From: Microcoleus vaginatus PCC 9802
GTDB lineage: Bacteria; Cyanobacteriota; Cyanobacteriia; Cyanobacteriales; Microcoleaceae
Length of the DNA stretch: 64,000 nt
Assembly (NCBI GenBank): GCA_022701275.1
Contig: CP031740.1
Span: 1,747,001-1,811,000, forward strand
Reading direction: 5' to 3'
Part shown: positions 25,861-34,292 of the stretch, one piece after another
Position numbering within the stretch: position 1 is the first letter of the stretch
How the letters are laid out: every line of letters begins with the position of its first letter
Translations under genes and position numbers: made by a program
The notes under the pieces: model-generated
What the model saw: only the letters and a program-made list of their open reading frames with translations
Databases searched by the model: none
Told to the model about the DNA's origin: nothing

Positions 25861-27120
25861 ATGACTGATAATAAGCAGCCTTTTAACCAGCCTGAAGCAA
25901 ATCCTGACTTCCAGGAAAAGAAAGTTGACAATAGCGAGAACCAGCAGATTCAGGCTCAGACTAACGAAAATGCAGAATCACACGAAGATCAATCATCAGG
26001 CTCAGGCATTGGTGCGAGGATAGCTGGAGCAGCAGTCGGTGGTATACTCGGTGCTCGTTCTGGAGGCATTATTGGTGCTGTAGCAGGCTCAGTTGCTGGC
26101 GCTATGATTGGTAAAGGTACTGCTGATACTGTTAATCGTGCTGTAGATAATTTAGGGGATGCAGCACACACTGTAGCAGACGGTATTAAACACACTGTAG
26201 AAGAGCTAGGGACAGTAGTAAAGGAAACTGCTGAGGAAGTTAAACCATCTATCAAAGCTACAGCAGAAGCAGTCAAGGAGACTGTTGAGGAAACTAAGCC
26301 TTCGATTAAAAGTATAGCCGAATCTGTCGATCAGACAGTTAAGGAAGTCAAGCCTTCTGTAGTAGATGCAGTCAAGAGCGCATCCGAGGAAGTCACACCT
26401 ACGATTAGAGAAGTAAAAGATTCAGTCAAGCAGACAGTCGAAGGTGTCAAGCCTTCTATACAAAGTGCAGCGGACTCTATTAAGAGTACTGCTGATGAAG
26501 TTAAGCCTTCTGTCAAAGCTGTAGCTCAGGAAATTGAGGGTGCCACTCAGGATCTTAGATCGACTGTAAAAGATACAGCGAAGGCAGTTGAGCCCTCTAT
26601 AAAAAGTGCCGCCGAATCGCTTAAGTCCTCTGGCCAAAGTGCCGCTGAATCAATTAAGTCATCTGCTCAAAGCGCCGCCGAATCTGCTAAAGGTGCAGCG
26701 CAGGATGTTAAGTCATCTGCCCAAAATGCTGCCGAATCTGCTAAAGGTGCAGCGCAGGATGTTAAGCAGGATGTTAAGTCATCTGCCCAAAATGCTGTCG
26801 AATCTGCTAAAGGTGCAGCGCAGGATGTTAAGTCATCTGCCCAAAATGCAACCCCATCTCCTCAAGGTGCAGCGCATGATTTTAAATCATCTGCCCAAAA
26901 TGCAGCCGGATCTGCTAAACCTGCAGTGCCTGATTTTAGGTCATCTGCCCAAAATGCAACCCCATCTCCTCAAGGTGCAGCGCACGATGTTAAGTCATCT
27001 GCCCAATATCTAGCCGAATCCGCCGCAGAGGAAAATAAGGATAGCGATATTCACATCTCCGGCAGTCCTGAACTCAAGGATCAAGTGGTCATTAATGACA
27101 AGAGAATCATTAAGGACTAG
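25861..27120 (+). CDS. LEA-like amphipathic helical repeat protein with glycine-zipper segment
   Basis: 419 residues. A polar N-terminus (1-47) precedes a glycine-zipper-like stretch (about 48-88, GIGARIAGAAVGGILGARSG) that can form membrane hairpins. A long region of Ala/Lys/Glu helical repeats follows (VKPSIKATAEAVKETVEETK-type, about 120-265), then six 18-residue units AKGAAQDVKSSAQNAAES (276-387), one with a four-residue QDVK insertion. Composition and periodicity resemble LEA group 3 proteins, which protect membranes and proteins during drying or freezing. That role here is inference. The SD AAGGA is close to the ATG. A perfect 209-bp tandem duplication follows the gene. Confidence 0.75.
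   Translation: MTDNKQPFNQPEANPDFQEKKVDNSENQQIQAQTNENAESHEDQSSGSGIGARIAGAAVGGILGARSGGIIGAVAGSVAGAMIGKGTADTVNRAVDNLGDAAHTVADGIKHTVEELGTVVKETAEEVKPSIKATAEAVKETVEETKPSIKSIAESVDQTVKEVKPSVVDAVKSASEEVTPTIREVKDSVKQTVEGVKPSIQSAADSIKSTADEVKPSVKAVAQEIEGATQDLRSTVKDTAKAVEPSIKSAAESLKSSGQSAAESIKSSAQSAAESAKGAAQDVKSSAQNAAESAKGAAQDVKQDVKSSAQNAVESAKGAAQDVKSSAQNATPSPQGAAHDFKSSAQNAAGSAKPAVPDFRSSAQNATPSPQGAAHDVKSSAQYLAESAAEENKDSDIHISGSPELKDQVVINDKRIIKD
26686..27021 (+). repeat. 54-bp tandem repeat encoding 18-residue helical units
   Basis: Six units (336 bp) inside the LEA-like gene, encoding AKGAAQDVKSSAQNAAES and variants such as PQGAAHDFKSSAQNAAGS. Unit two carries an extra 12 bp (QDVK). The second half of the units is more diverged. 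Confidence 0.9.
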
Positions 27121-27129
27121 GTAAAGTAA

Positions 27130-27547
27130 GGGCTTAACTCCAGCTTGTTAAAGCTAGCCCTAAGAGAGTTTAACAGAGAGTGGATCTTAGAAAAGAGTCC
27201 ACTCTTTTCTGTTTAGGAGGAATGCGATCGCCTATGGTGTAGCGCAGAGTATATTTATTGAGGAACTCTCTCCCTCAAGAACGAGATATTTCGTTCATAG
27301 TTGACAATTAGGTTGTCGCCCTTTGTCGTAACTGCTCAGGGCTTAACTCCAGCTTGTTAAAGCTAGCCCTAAGAGAGTTTAACAGAGAGTGGATCTTAGA
27401 AAAGAGTCCACTCTTTTCTGTTTAGGAGGAATGCGATCGCCTATGGTGTAGCGCAGAGTATATTTATTGAGGAACTCTCTCCCTCAAGAACGAGATATTT
27501 CGTTCATAGTTGACAATTAGGTTGTCGCCCTTTGTCGTAACTGCTCA
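27130..27547. repeat. Perfect 209-bp tandem duplication
   Basis: Copies at 27130-27338 and 27339-27547 read as identical over their whole length. Each begins gggcttaactccagcttgtt and ends gtcgtaactgctca. Each contains a hairpin (AGAAAAGAGT/ACTCTTTTCT) and a GCGATCGC octamer. It lies directly downstream of the LEA-like gene. Confidence 0.97.
27189..27210 (+). terminator. Hairpin in first copy of the 209-bp duplication
   Basis: Arms AGAAAAGAGT (27189-27198) and ACTCTTTTCT (27201-27210), repeated in copy two at 27398-27419. A short T-rich side is within the stem; it is terminator-like for the LEA-like gene. Confidence 0.55.
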
Positions 27548-27575
27548 CCGCAACTTTGTGGCGATGAGCAGTTAC
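27537..27575. terminator. Hairpin at the end of the duplication
   Basis: Arms GTAACTGCTCA (27537-27547) and TGAGCAGTTAC (27565-27575) enclosing 17 bases. The left arm ends exactly at the duplication boundary. Confidence 0.5.
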
Positions 27576-27855
27576 ACTTTAACTCAGAGCGCGCCACTTA
27601 ATATTTCCTTAGCTAATTATGAATTTTTCCACTGACTTACTTAGAGTGAAACTTTGTTTGGCGCTAAAATTGTTAAGGCTTTGATTGTTGTGGCTCTTGG
27701 GGGCGAAGATACGGAAATATTTGTGTGGGAGGCGAACAATTGCTCGACTACTGGCAAAAGTTTAAAACGGCTAAAGTTTTTTGTAGAAAAAGCTGCTTGA
27801 TAAATCGAGAAATAGTTAGGGTCAAGCTGATGTGGCCAGTTCAACCCTTAACTAT

Positions 27856-28596
27856 TTAATATCCAAATTGCAAAGTCACAGAAGCTTCTACCTGCTGTTC
27901 CCCTCCCACCACAGGCGTTGTAGCGTCAGCAGCAGCAGCGCGAGCACCTGCCAATTGCCGATACATGGGAGGTGGCGGGCTAGCACCGTTGACTTGAATG
28001 CCCAGAATCTCTCCCCGCTTGAGGTTGAGGGCGCTAAAGACTGCATCCGCTTGCGCTTGAGCATCTTGAGTTGCTTTGCGGAGTGCTTGTTTTCGAGCAG
28101 ATTCGATCGCACTTTCGGCAGCGGCAAAACTCACGCCGTCGATGCGTGTGGCTCCGGCATTCACCGCATCGTCAAGCAAAGTGCCGGCAGATGCAGTATT
28201 AATCCGAAAACTGACGGTATTCGTCGCCGTATAGCCAGTCAAGCGCTGTTGGTTGTTGTCGAAGTTATAAATGGGATTGAGGGAGATGCCGGCAGTTTCG
28301 AGTTTTTCGACTTGGCGCGATCGCAGCAACTCTACCACAGCGGACGATCGCCTCGCCACTTCCTGCTGCACCTCGGCCGCCGTTTTCCCCTGCACCTCAA
28401 CCCCCAGCCGCACTTGTGTTTGAGTTGTAGGAATCGCTTCCACACCCCGCCCAGTAACAGTCAGCGTTCTGATCCGCTGTTCTTGAGCAGCCGCCGGATC
28501 TAATCCCGCGAAACTCACGAGAGTTAAGGTTAAACACAACGCTGTTACCAGGCTACGGAAATTAATGCGATCGCGCGATCGTAAAGTTGAATTCAT
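27856..28596 (-). CDS. SIMPL domain (DUF541) secreted protein
   Basis: 246 residues. Start ATG at 28596, preceded by GAGGAGA nine bases upstream; an ATG 24 bp further upstream is less likely. Signal peptide: basic N-terminus, hydrophobic LVTALCLTLTLVSFAGL, likely cleavage near AAA-QEQ. The mature protein is a SIMPL domain from about 40 (VTGRGVEAIPTTQTQVRLGVEVQG) to the C-terminus VEASVTLQFGY. Family members are periplasmic or outer-membrane proteins, some linked to oxidative stress (YggE). Function here unknown. No operon partner. Confidence 0.9.
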   Translation of the reverse strand: MNSTLRSRDRINFRSLVTALCLTLTLVSFAGLDPAAAQEQRIRTLTVTGRGVEAIPTTQTQVRLGVEVQGKTAAEVQQEVARRSSAVVELLRSRQVEKLETAGISLNPIYNFDNNQQRLTGYTATNTVSFRINTASAGTLLDDAVNAGATRIDGVSFAAAESAIESARKQALRKATQDAQAQADAVFSALNLKRGEILGIQVNGASPPPPMYRQLAGARAAAADATTPVVGGEQQVEASVTLQFGY

Positions 28597-28882
28597 AAAT
28601 TTGATTCTCCTCACATACAACAGATGCTATACTTTACCTTCCCACTGAAATTGCTAAATATCCGGGTTGTTACATTTTTAGCAACTAAAAAAATAGTCCG
28701 TACTTCTGAATAAATTATGAGTTATTATGATGTCCGCAGGACGCTCCCCTAAAAAATTGGTGTTCTGGGTAAAATAAGAGGTTTGGCAACGATAAATATA
28801 GAAACCCACCCAGTTTATGACACTCCGACGCAACTACTATTTCATTTTAAATAAAATTTAAAAATGATAAAATTGTTAAAAG

Positions 28883-29266
28883 ATGCAATCCTTAAAACAA
28901 GTTGCCCGCCGACTCAAAAAAGAAACTTACGCTGTTTATTTAGCCAGTATAGACCCGAGAGTACCTTGGTACGCCAGAATTTTAGCAGGCCTTACGGTTG
29001 CCTACGCTTTTAGCCCGCTCGACTTAATTCCTGACTTCATACCAATTCTTGGCTACTTGGACGATTTGATAATTGTACCTTTGGGAATTTGGCTGGTACT
29101 GAAGATGATTCCGCCACAGGTTTTAGCGGATTGTCGGGAAAAAGCAGCCGCAGAAATAGAGCGAGGAAAACCGATAAATCGGGTTGCCGCTGTTGTGATT
29201 ATTGCCATTTGGATTGGCTTGGGAATATTAACAGCAATTTGGCTGACACGAATATTTAAACGTTAA
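28883..29266 (+). CDS. DUF1232 (YkvA-like) membrane protein
   Basis: 127 residues. The DUF1232 signature is clear: [42 protein letters not shown] membrane helix at the C-terminus ([20 protein letters not shown]) gives three helices in total. The family is widespread, and its biochemical role is unknown. It lies upstream of pcrA with two imperfect repeat units between them, so it is probably not in one operon. Confidence 0.9.
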   Translation: MQSLKQVARRLKKETYAVYLASIDPRVPWYARILAGLTVAYAFSPLDLIPDFIPILGYLDDLIIVPLGIWLVLKMIPPQVLADCREKAAAEIERGKPINRVAAVVIIAIWIGLGILTAIWLTRIFKR

Positions 29267-29415
29267 AAAAAATCACCTATCTAGTTATTGTGTAGGGTGC
29301 GCGCCAAGCACCTTACCTTAAACAAGTCGTTTGACCGAAAAATATTTAAAGTTTAAAAAATTACCATTCTAGTTATAATATAGGGTGCGCCTAGCGCACC
29401 TTACGTTAAAAAAAC
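29252..29415. repeat. Two imperfect copies of an ~85-bp repeat with TAGGGTGCGC core
   Basis: Copy one (about 29252-29325, overlapping the end of the DUF1232 gene) and copy two (about 29341-29415) share the order aatatttaaa, gttaaaaaa, tctagttat, tagggtgcgc, caccttac. The core of copy two forms a GGTGCGC/GCGCACC hairpin, while copy one is imperfect. Confidence 0.65.
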
Positions 29416-29472
29416 TCGCCGTATCGCATCCCAGTATTATTTACCTTAAACAATAAAACTAACTTTTTAGCT

Positions 29473-31839
29473 ATGACTCAAACCACTGATTTCCTCAGCC
29501 ACCTCAACCCATCTCAGCGCCAAGCCGTCGCCCATTATAACGGGCCGCTATTAGTAGTAGCCGGCGCTGGTTCCGGCAAAACAAGAGCTCTAACTTACCG
29601 AGTTGCTAACTTAGTTCGCACGCATCGAGTTGATCCAGAAAATATTCTGGCGGTGACATTTACAAATAAAGCCGCCAGGGAGATGAAAGAAAGAATTGAG
29701 AAATTGCTGGCCACTCAGCAAGCTGAAGCGGAATATGGCAAACCTTTGGTAGAGTTGGCCCCGAATGTGCAAACCAAATTGCGATCGCAAATTTACCAGA
29801 GAATTACCAAACAGATTTGGATGGGGACTTTTCACTCTTTGTGCGGCCGGATTCTCCGCTACGACATTGAGAAATACCAAGACGAAAAAGGTCGCCAGTG
29901 GAAGAAAAACTTTTCGATTTTTGACGAGTCAGATGCTCAAAGCATCGTCAAACAAATCGTCACCAAAACCCTGAACCTCGACGACAAGAAATTTGACCCC
30001 AGAAAAGTCCGCTATGTCATCAGCAACGCTAAAAATAAAGGCTTGTCGCCTCAAGAATACCAAGCAGCAGAACCGGATTATCGCGGTCGTGTAATTGCCG
30101 ATGTTTACAGTCGCTACCAAGACGCTTTAGCAGCCAACAATGCCCTAGATTTTGACGATTTAATCTTGGTTCCCGTTAAACTTTTGAGCCAAAACGAGGA
30201 AGTATTAAGTTACTGGCATAAAAAGTTTTGCCATATTTTAGTTGACGAATACCAAGATACTAACCGCACTCAATACGATTTGATTCGGATGTTGGTGACA
30301 AATAACGCCGACCCGAAAAACTTCGATAAATGGCAAAACCGCTCGATTTTTGTCGTGGGCGATGTCGATCAATCAATTTACAGCTTTCGGATGGCAGATT
30401 ATACCATATTGCTGGAATTTCAAGAGGATTTTGGAGATGGTTTGTCCGATGCAAAAACTCAGACAATGGTAAAATTAGAGGAAAATTATCGATCGCGCGA
30501 AAACATCCTGCAAGTGGCGAACCACTTAATCGAACACAATACCGAACGCATCGAAAAAATTCTGCGCCCGACTCGCGAACCGGGAGCTCCGATTGTTGTC
30601 TGGCGGGCGGACAACGAATTAGATGAAGCGGAATTTGTAGCTGGTCAAATTCATTCCTTAAAGCGCCAAAATTCCGAATACGAAAACGGCAGTAACTTTG
30701 CGATTCTCTACCGCACAAATGCTCAATCTCGCTCCTTTGAAGAAGCGTTAATGCGTTTAGATATTCCTTACAATATTGTCGGTGGCCTGAAGTTTTACGA
30801 TCGCAAAGAAATCAAAGATATCCTAGCATACCTGCGGGCGGTTGCCAATCCCGACGATAGCGTCAGCCTCAAACGCATCATCAATACTCCCCGTCGCGGC
30901 ATTGGCGATACCACATTTTCCAAAGTGGAAGACGCTGCAACTCAATTGGGCATTCCCCTGTGGGAAATCCTCAGCGATGAATCTTCTGTCAATACTCTAG
31001 CAGGGCGATCGGCAAAAGCTATTATTAAGTTTGCCGAAATGATTGGTCGTTGGCAATCGCAACTTGAAACCCTGCCGGCTTCGCAAATTGTCCAAGGAAT
31101 TATCCAAGATTCAGGCTACATTGAAGATTTGAAAAATCAAGGAACCGACGAAGCCACAAATCGCATAGAAAACGTCATAGAATTGTACAATGCAGTGCTA
31201 CAATTTGAAGAACAAAACGAAGAACCGACGCTGACATCATTTTTAGCAAAAGCATCTTTAGCATCCGATTTAGATGACTTGCAGGAAGAAGATTCCCGCG
31301 TGTCGCTGATGACGCTGCACTCAGCAAAAGGGCTAGAATTTCCCGTAGTATTTCTAGTCGGAATGGAACAGGGTTTATTTCCCAATTTCCGCAGCTTGGA
31401 CGACCCAAAAGCGATCGAAGAAGAACGCCGTTTGTGCTACGTCGGCATCACTCGCGCCCAGGAATTGCTATTTCTCACCCACACTCGCGAACGCCGCCTC
31501 TGGGGAGGTTTCCGGGAACACTGCACCCCTTCGCTATTCTTAGGGGAATTACCGACACATTTGCTGGCTGGAAGTGCGAAGAAAACTCAAGGGGGGAAAA
31601 CGGCTACATCTAAGGGAAAAACTAATAATTCAGCCGCTAATTCCGGCAGTTCTCAAGCGGGAAACAATGGACAATCGGCGGATTGGCAAACGGGCGATCG
31701 GGTTTTTCATCATGCTTTTGGAGTTGGAGAAATTACGCACGTTTTAGGGGCGGGCGATAAAACTAATCTGGCAATTAAGTTTTCGGGTTTGGGCAGAAAA
31801 ATCATCGATCCGAGAACAGCTAAGTTGCAGCGAGTGTAA
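29473..31839 (+). CDS. pcrA: UvrD/PcrA-type ATP-dependent DNA helicase
   Basis: 788 residues, SF1A helicase. Motifs in order: Q-motif region LNPSQRQAVAHYNGP, Walker A AGAGSGKT (30-37), DFDDLI, motif II DEYQDTN near 258, GDVDQSIYSFR, LEENYRSRENIL, TLHSAKGLEFPVVFLVGMEQ and the motif VI VGITRAQELLFLTH. The C-terminal ~60 residues form a small domain (GDRVFHHAFGVGEITHV) typical of PcrA. It unwinds DNA 3' to 5' in nucleotide excision repair and replication-fork repair. Full length and intact. No repair genes adjoin it. Confidence 0.96.
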   Translation: MTQTTDFLSHLNPSQRQAVAHYNGPLLVVAGAGSGKTRALTYRVANLVRTHRVDPENILAVTFTNKAAREMKERIEKLLATQQAEAEYGKPLVELAPNVQTKLRSQIYQRITKQIWMGTFHSLCGRILRYDIEKYQDEKGRQWKKNFSIFDESDAQSIVKQIVTKTLNLDDKKFDPRKVRYVISNAKNKGLSPQEYQAAEPDYRGRVIADVYSRYQDALAANNALDFDDLILVPVKLLSQNEEVLSYWHKKFCHILVDEYQDTNRTQYDLIRMLVTNNADPKNFDKWQNRSIFVVGDVDQSIYSFRMADYTILLEFQEDFGDGLSDAKTQTMVKLEENYRSRENILQVANHLIEHNTERIEKILRPTREPGAPIVVWRADNELDEAEFVAGQIHSLKRQNSEYENGSNFAILYRTNAQSRSFEEALMRLDIPYNIVGGLKFYDRKEIKDILAYLRAVANPDDSVSLKRIINTPRRGIGDTTFSKVEDAATQLGIPLWEILSDESSVNTLAGRSAKAIIKFAEMIGRWQSQLETLPASQIVQGIIQDSGYIEDLKNQGTDEATNRIENVIELYNAVLQFEEQNEEPTLTSFLAKASLASDLDDLQEEDSRVSLMTLHSAKGLEFPVVFLVGMEQGLFPNFRSLDDPKAIEEERRLCYVGITRAQELLFLTHTRERRLWGGFREHCTPSLFLGELPTHLLAGSAKKTQGGKTATSKGKTNNSAANSGSSQAGNNGQSADWQTGDRVFHHAFGVGEITHVLGAGDKTNLAIKFSGLGRKIIDPRTAKLQRV

Positions 31840-31852
31840 TAGAAAATCCGGC

Positions 31853-31986
31853 GGTTTAAACCGCGTCTATACAGGCAAAACCCTAGAATAGCGGGTTGAA
31901 GAAGGGGGGGTAAAAATGCGGTAAAAATTACGTTTTTATCTTTAGTCCACGTCGGGGATCTCGTTTATGTAGACGCGGTTTCAACC
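31853..31986. repeat. MITE-like inverted-repeat element
   Basis: Left end GGTTTAAACCGCGTCTATAC (31853-31872) matches the inverted right end GTAGACGCGGTTTCAACC (31969-31986). About 96 bp lie between, including a GAAGGGGGGG run. It lies directly after the pcrA stop codon. Confidence 0.65.
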
Positions 31987-32031
31987 TTCGTTTTATCTAA
32001 GTAAAAAGTAGAAATAAAAACCTAAACTCTT

Positions 32032-32637
32032 ATGTCTTACAGTCAATTTACAACCATCGGCAAGGTTAAAGAAGCCTTCAATCTTACAGTAGTGGAAGGA
32101 ATCAGATTTCTGCCGGAAATCGAACCGATCGCACCCGCAACAGCATTGCAGACCATGCTGGAGACAAATTTGCCTTGGGCGATCGCCACTAGCACCGAAA
32201 AAGCCCGTTCTGAAGCTATTATTAACCCTGTATTGCTGGAAGTTCGCAGGATTCTGAACCAACAAATCAGCGTGTTTTCGGGTGAGGAATTTAATGTTGA
32301 TGTAGCTGTTGGACTTACAGGAGTTTGCGATTTTATCATCAGCCGTTCCCCGGAACAATTAGACGTGGAGGCCCCGGTAATTGTGATGGTGGAAGCTAAA
32401 AAAGGAGATTTGAAAGTAGGTTTGGGTCAATGTATTGCTGAAATGGTGGCGGCCCAGAGATTTAATGAAGCCAAAAGGCGATCGATTTCCGTCATCTACG
32501 GCAGCGTTTCCAGCGGCACAGCTTGGCGGTTTCTCAAGCTGGAAGGGCAAATAGTGACGATCGATCTTACCGATTATCCGCTACCTCCAGTAGATAAAAT
32601 ATTGGGATTTTTAGTGTGGATGGTGCGCGAAAATTAG
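32032..32637 (+). CDS. Predicted PD-(D/E)XK-like protein, copy 1
   Basis: 201 residues. No named family is recognised, but the core fits a PD-(D/E)XK nuclease fold: STEKARSEAIINPVLLEVRR (54-73), GVCDFIIS with Asp100, then VMVEAKKGDLKVGLGQ with Glu121 and Lys123 (ExK), and a helix GQCIAEMVAAQRFN. The spacing Asp-20-ExK is right for a metal-dependent nuclease, but activity is inference. A clear paralogue is encoded at 40878-41498. No methyltransferase or toxin-antitoxin partner adjoins. Its stop lies two bases from the convergent kinase gene. Confidence 0.6.
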   Translation: MSYSQFTTIGKVKEAFNLTVVEGIRFLPEIEPIAPATALQTMLETNLPWAIATSTEKARSEAIINPVLLEVRRILNQQISVFSGEEFNVDVAVGLTGVCDFIISRSPEQLDVEAPVIVMVEAKKGDLKVGLGQCIAEMVAAQRFNEAKRRSISVIYGSVSSGTAWRFLKLEGQIVTIDLTDYPLPPVDKILGFLVWMVREN

Positions 32638-32639
32638 CA

Positions 32640-33965
32640 TTATATCCCCATCGCCCCCCGCATCGCCAACAGCGCCACCCCGTAAGCAGCCGCAGTATGA
32701 ATCGGCGTTTCAACAGGGACTTTTAAATAACGCTTTCTAATCGCACTCCAAACCGCATTTTTTGCCCCGCCGCCAGCCGTATAAACTTTGGTCAAAGGAG
32801 TTGCACCCAATTCTTGCAATAATTGATATCCCCGCGCTTCAATTCGCGCTATACTTTCTAGCAAACCGTGCAGAAATTCCACAGAATCAGTGGGACGCGG
32901 TTCGAGTCGCGGCGGCAAATTCGGGTCATTAATCGGAAAGCGATCGCCCTTTTTCAACAATGGGTAATAATCCAGCAAACTCTCTTGTTCTGGATCAATT
33001 TGTGTGCTATAAGTTTCTAACTCAACATCAGTAAAAAAGTGTCGTAGCACCGCACCTCCGGTATTAGAAGCACCTCCAACTAACCACAAATCGCCTAATT
33101 TATGACTGTAAATCCCGTATCTAGAATCATCTACGCGGGTATGACTTAACAGTTTGACTGCTAGTGTAGAGCCGAGAGAACTTACTGCTTCCCCTGGTAA
33201 ATTGACACCGCTTGCTAAAAATGCGGCAATGCTATCGGTTGTACCAGCACAAATCATACAATCGCGGGGAAAACCGAAGCGATCGCCCACTTGAGCTCTC
33301 ACTTCCCCCACAGGCGTGCCCGGTGCCACAACTTGCGGCAATTCAGGAGTTGCAGCGCCCGCAATTCCCTCTATCAGCCAATTCGGATAGCACAAAGTAT
33401 CAACATCGAAACCGAGTTTCAAAGCATTGTGATAGTCGCTAATTCCCAATTTTCCGTGCAGCAGAAATGCCAGCCAGTCAGCTTGATGCAGGAAATAAAG
33501 CTTCTCAACAACAGGCAAGATGCCTGTTCCACAAAGACTGAATTGTTTTGTCGGGTGGGCTTCTAGCCCGCCCTCCTGCCACCACAGGAGTTTAGCCAGA
33601 CTGGATGTAGCGCTTAATACTGTGTGGTTGGCAGGGGCGATCGCCCGCAACCTCTCAGTCACCGCTGCACCGCGCGCATCATTGTATAAAATCGGCTCGC
33701 ATACTGGTATACCGTCGGTATTGCACAGCATGACAGTGGAAGATGTGCCGTCAAGGGCGATCGCCCTTACCTGATTGCGGATTGTTGGGGGAATTTGCTC
33801 GATCGAATCCCACAGCGCATTTTGCCACACCGAGGGCAATTCACGCTGTTGTTGCCCGTTGTTGGCAAAAGTATATTCAGTCTCACAATGTATTGTACCC
33901 TGGGAGTCTATGACAGTCGATCGAGCGCCAGTCGTGCCGAAATCTATTCCCAAATAAAGATTCAT
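32640..33965 (-). CDS. FGGY-family carbohydrate kinase, D-ribulose-kinase-like
   Basis: 441 residues. The N-terminal GIDFGTTGARSTVID (phosphate 1 loop), IALDGTSSTVMLC, ICAGTTDSIAAFLASG and TAGGGAKNAVWSAIR (ATP-binding) place it close to the cyanobacterial/plant sugar kinase shown to phosphorylate D-ribulose (SePSK/RBKS). From memory of that protein, the segment between WWQE and QADW is about 16 residues longer here. The extra part encodes KQFSLCGTGILPVVEKL from two palindromic DNA repeats (33510-33573). Both active-site regions appear intact. The gene is monocistronic. Confidence 0.88.
   Translation of the reverse strand: MNLYLGIDFGTTGARSTVIDSQGTIHCETEYTFANNGQQQRELPSVWQNALWDSIEQIPPTIRNQVRAIALDGTSSTVMLCNTDGIPVCEPILYNDARGAAVTERLRAIAPANHTVLSATSSLAKLLWWQEGGLEAHPTKQFSLCGTGILPVVEKLYFLHQADWLAFLLHGKLGISDYHNALKLGFDVDTLCYPNWLIEGIAGAATPELPQVVAPGTPVGEVRAQVGDRFGFPRDCMICAGTTDSIAAFLASGVNLPGEAVSSLGSTLAVKLLSHTRVDDSRYGIYSHKLGDLWLVGGASNTGGAVLRHFFTDVELETYSTQIDPEQESLLDYYPLLKKGDRFPINDPNLPPRLEPRPTDSVEFLHGLLESIARIEARGYQLLQELGATPLTKVYTAGGGAKNAVWSAIRKRYLKVPVETPIHTAAAYGVALLAMRGAMGI
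33510..33573. repeat. Palindromic repeats inserted in frame in the kinase gene
   Basis: AACAGGCAAGATGCCTGTT (33510-33528) and GGGTGGGCTTCTAGCCCGCC (33553-33572) lie about 24 bp apart inside the FGGY kinase gene. The first is the same palindrome as at 12611-12664 and 49749-49811. Together they encode the extra loop that contains GTGILPV. Confidence 0.85.
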
Positions 33966-34292
33966 TTGTTACTCCGGCGAATTTTTCTATTTTGAGGAAA
34001 CCACAAAGTTTATTTACATCTTATTGTTGTTTCTAACTCAGCTTCTTCAGCGAGAATATCAGCATTTATCTGGTCTTTGTCCTATTCTTTAAATAGGGGA
34101 TGATTTTCTAAGGTGCGAGCCCTAGGTCTGAAAACTTTTAGGTCTTCTACAGATTTTAATAGGGCATATCTAACCTGTATATGTTTTAACATAATTGGTG
34201 CGTTACACTTCGCTAACTCACCCTAAACTTCGTAAAAATAAGGTTCGATAAAAAAGACTTGACAAAGGGCTAAAATCGCTATAAATTACAGC
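33966..34292. other. 327-bp intergenic region
   Basis: Between the FGGY kinase (its upstream side) and the 3' end of the Ser/Thr kinase gene. AT-rich; no gene, repeat or strong hairpin seen. Confidence 0.4.

Noticed and set aside
26606-27013. Alternative frame inside the LEA-like gene
   Set aside because: A shadow of the 54-bp repeat in another frame; repeated LLKVQRRML peptides are an artefact.
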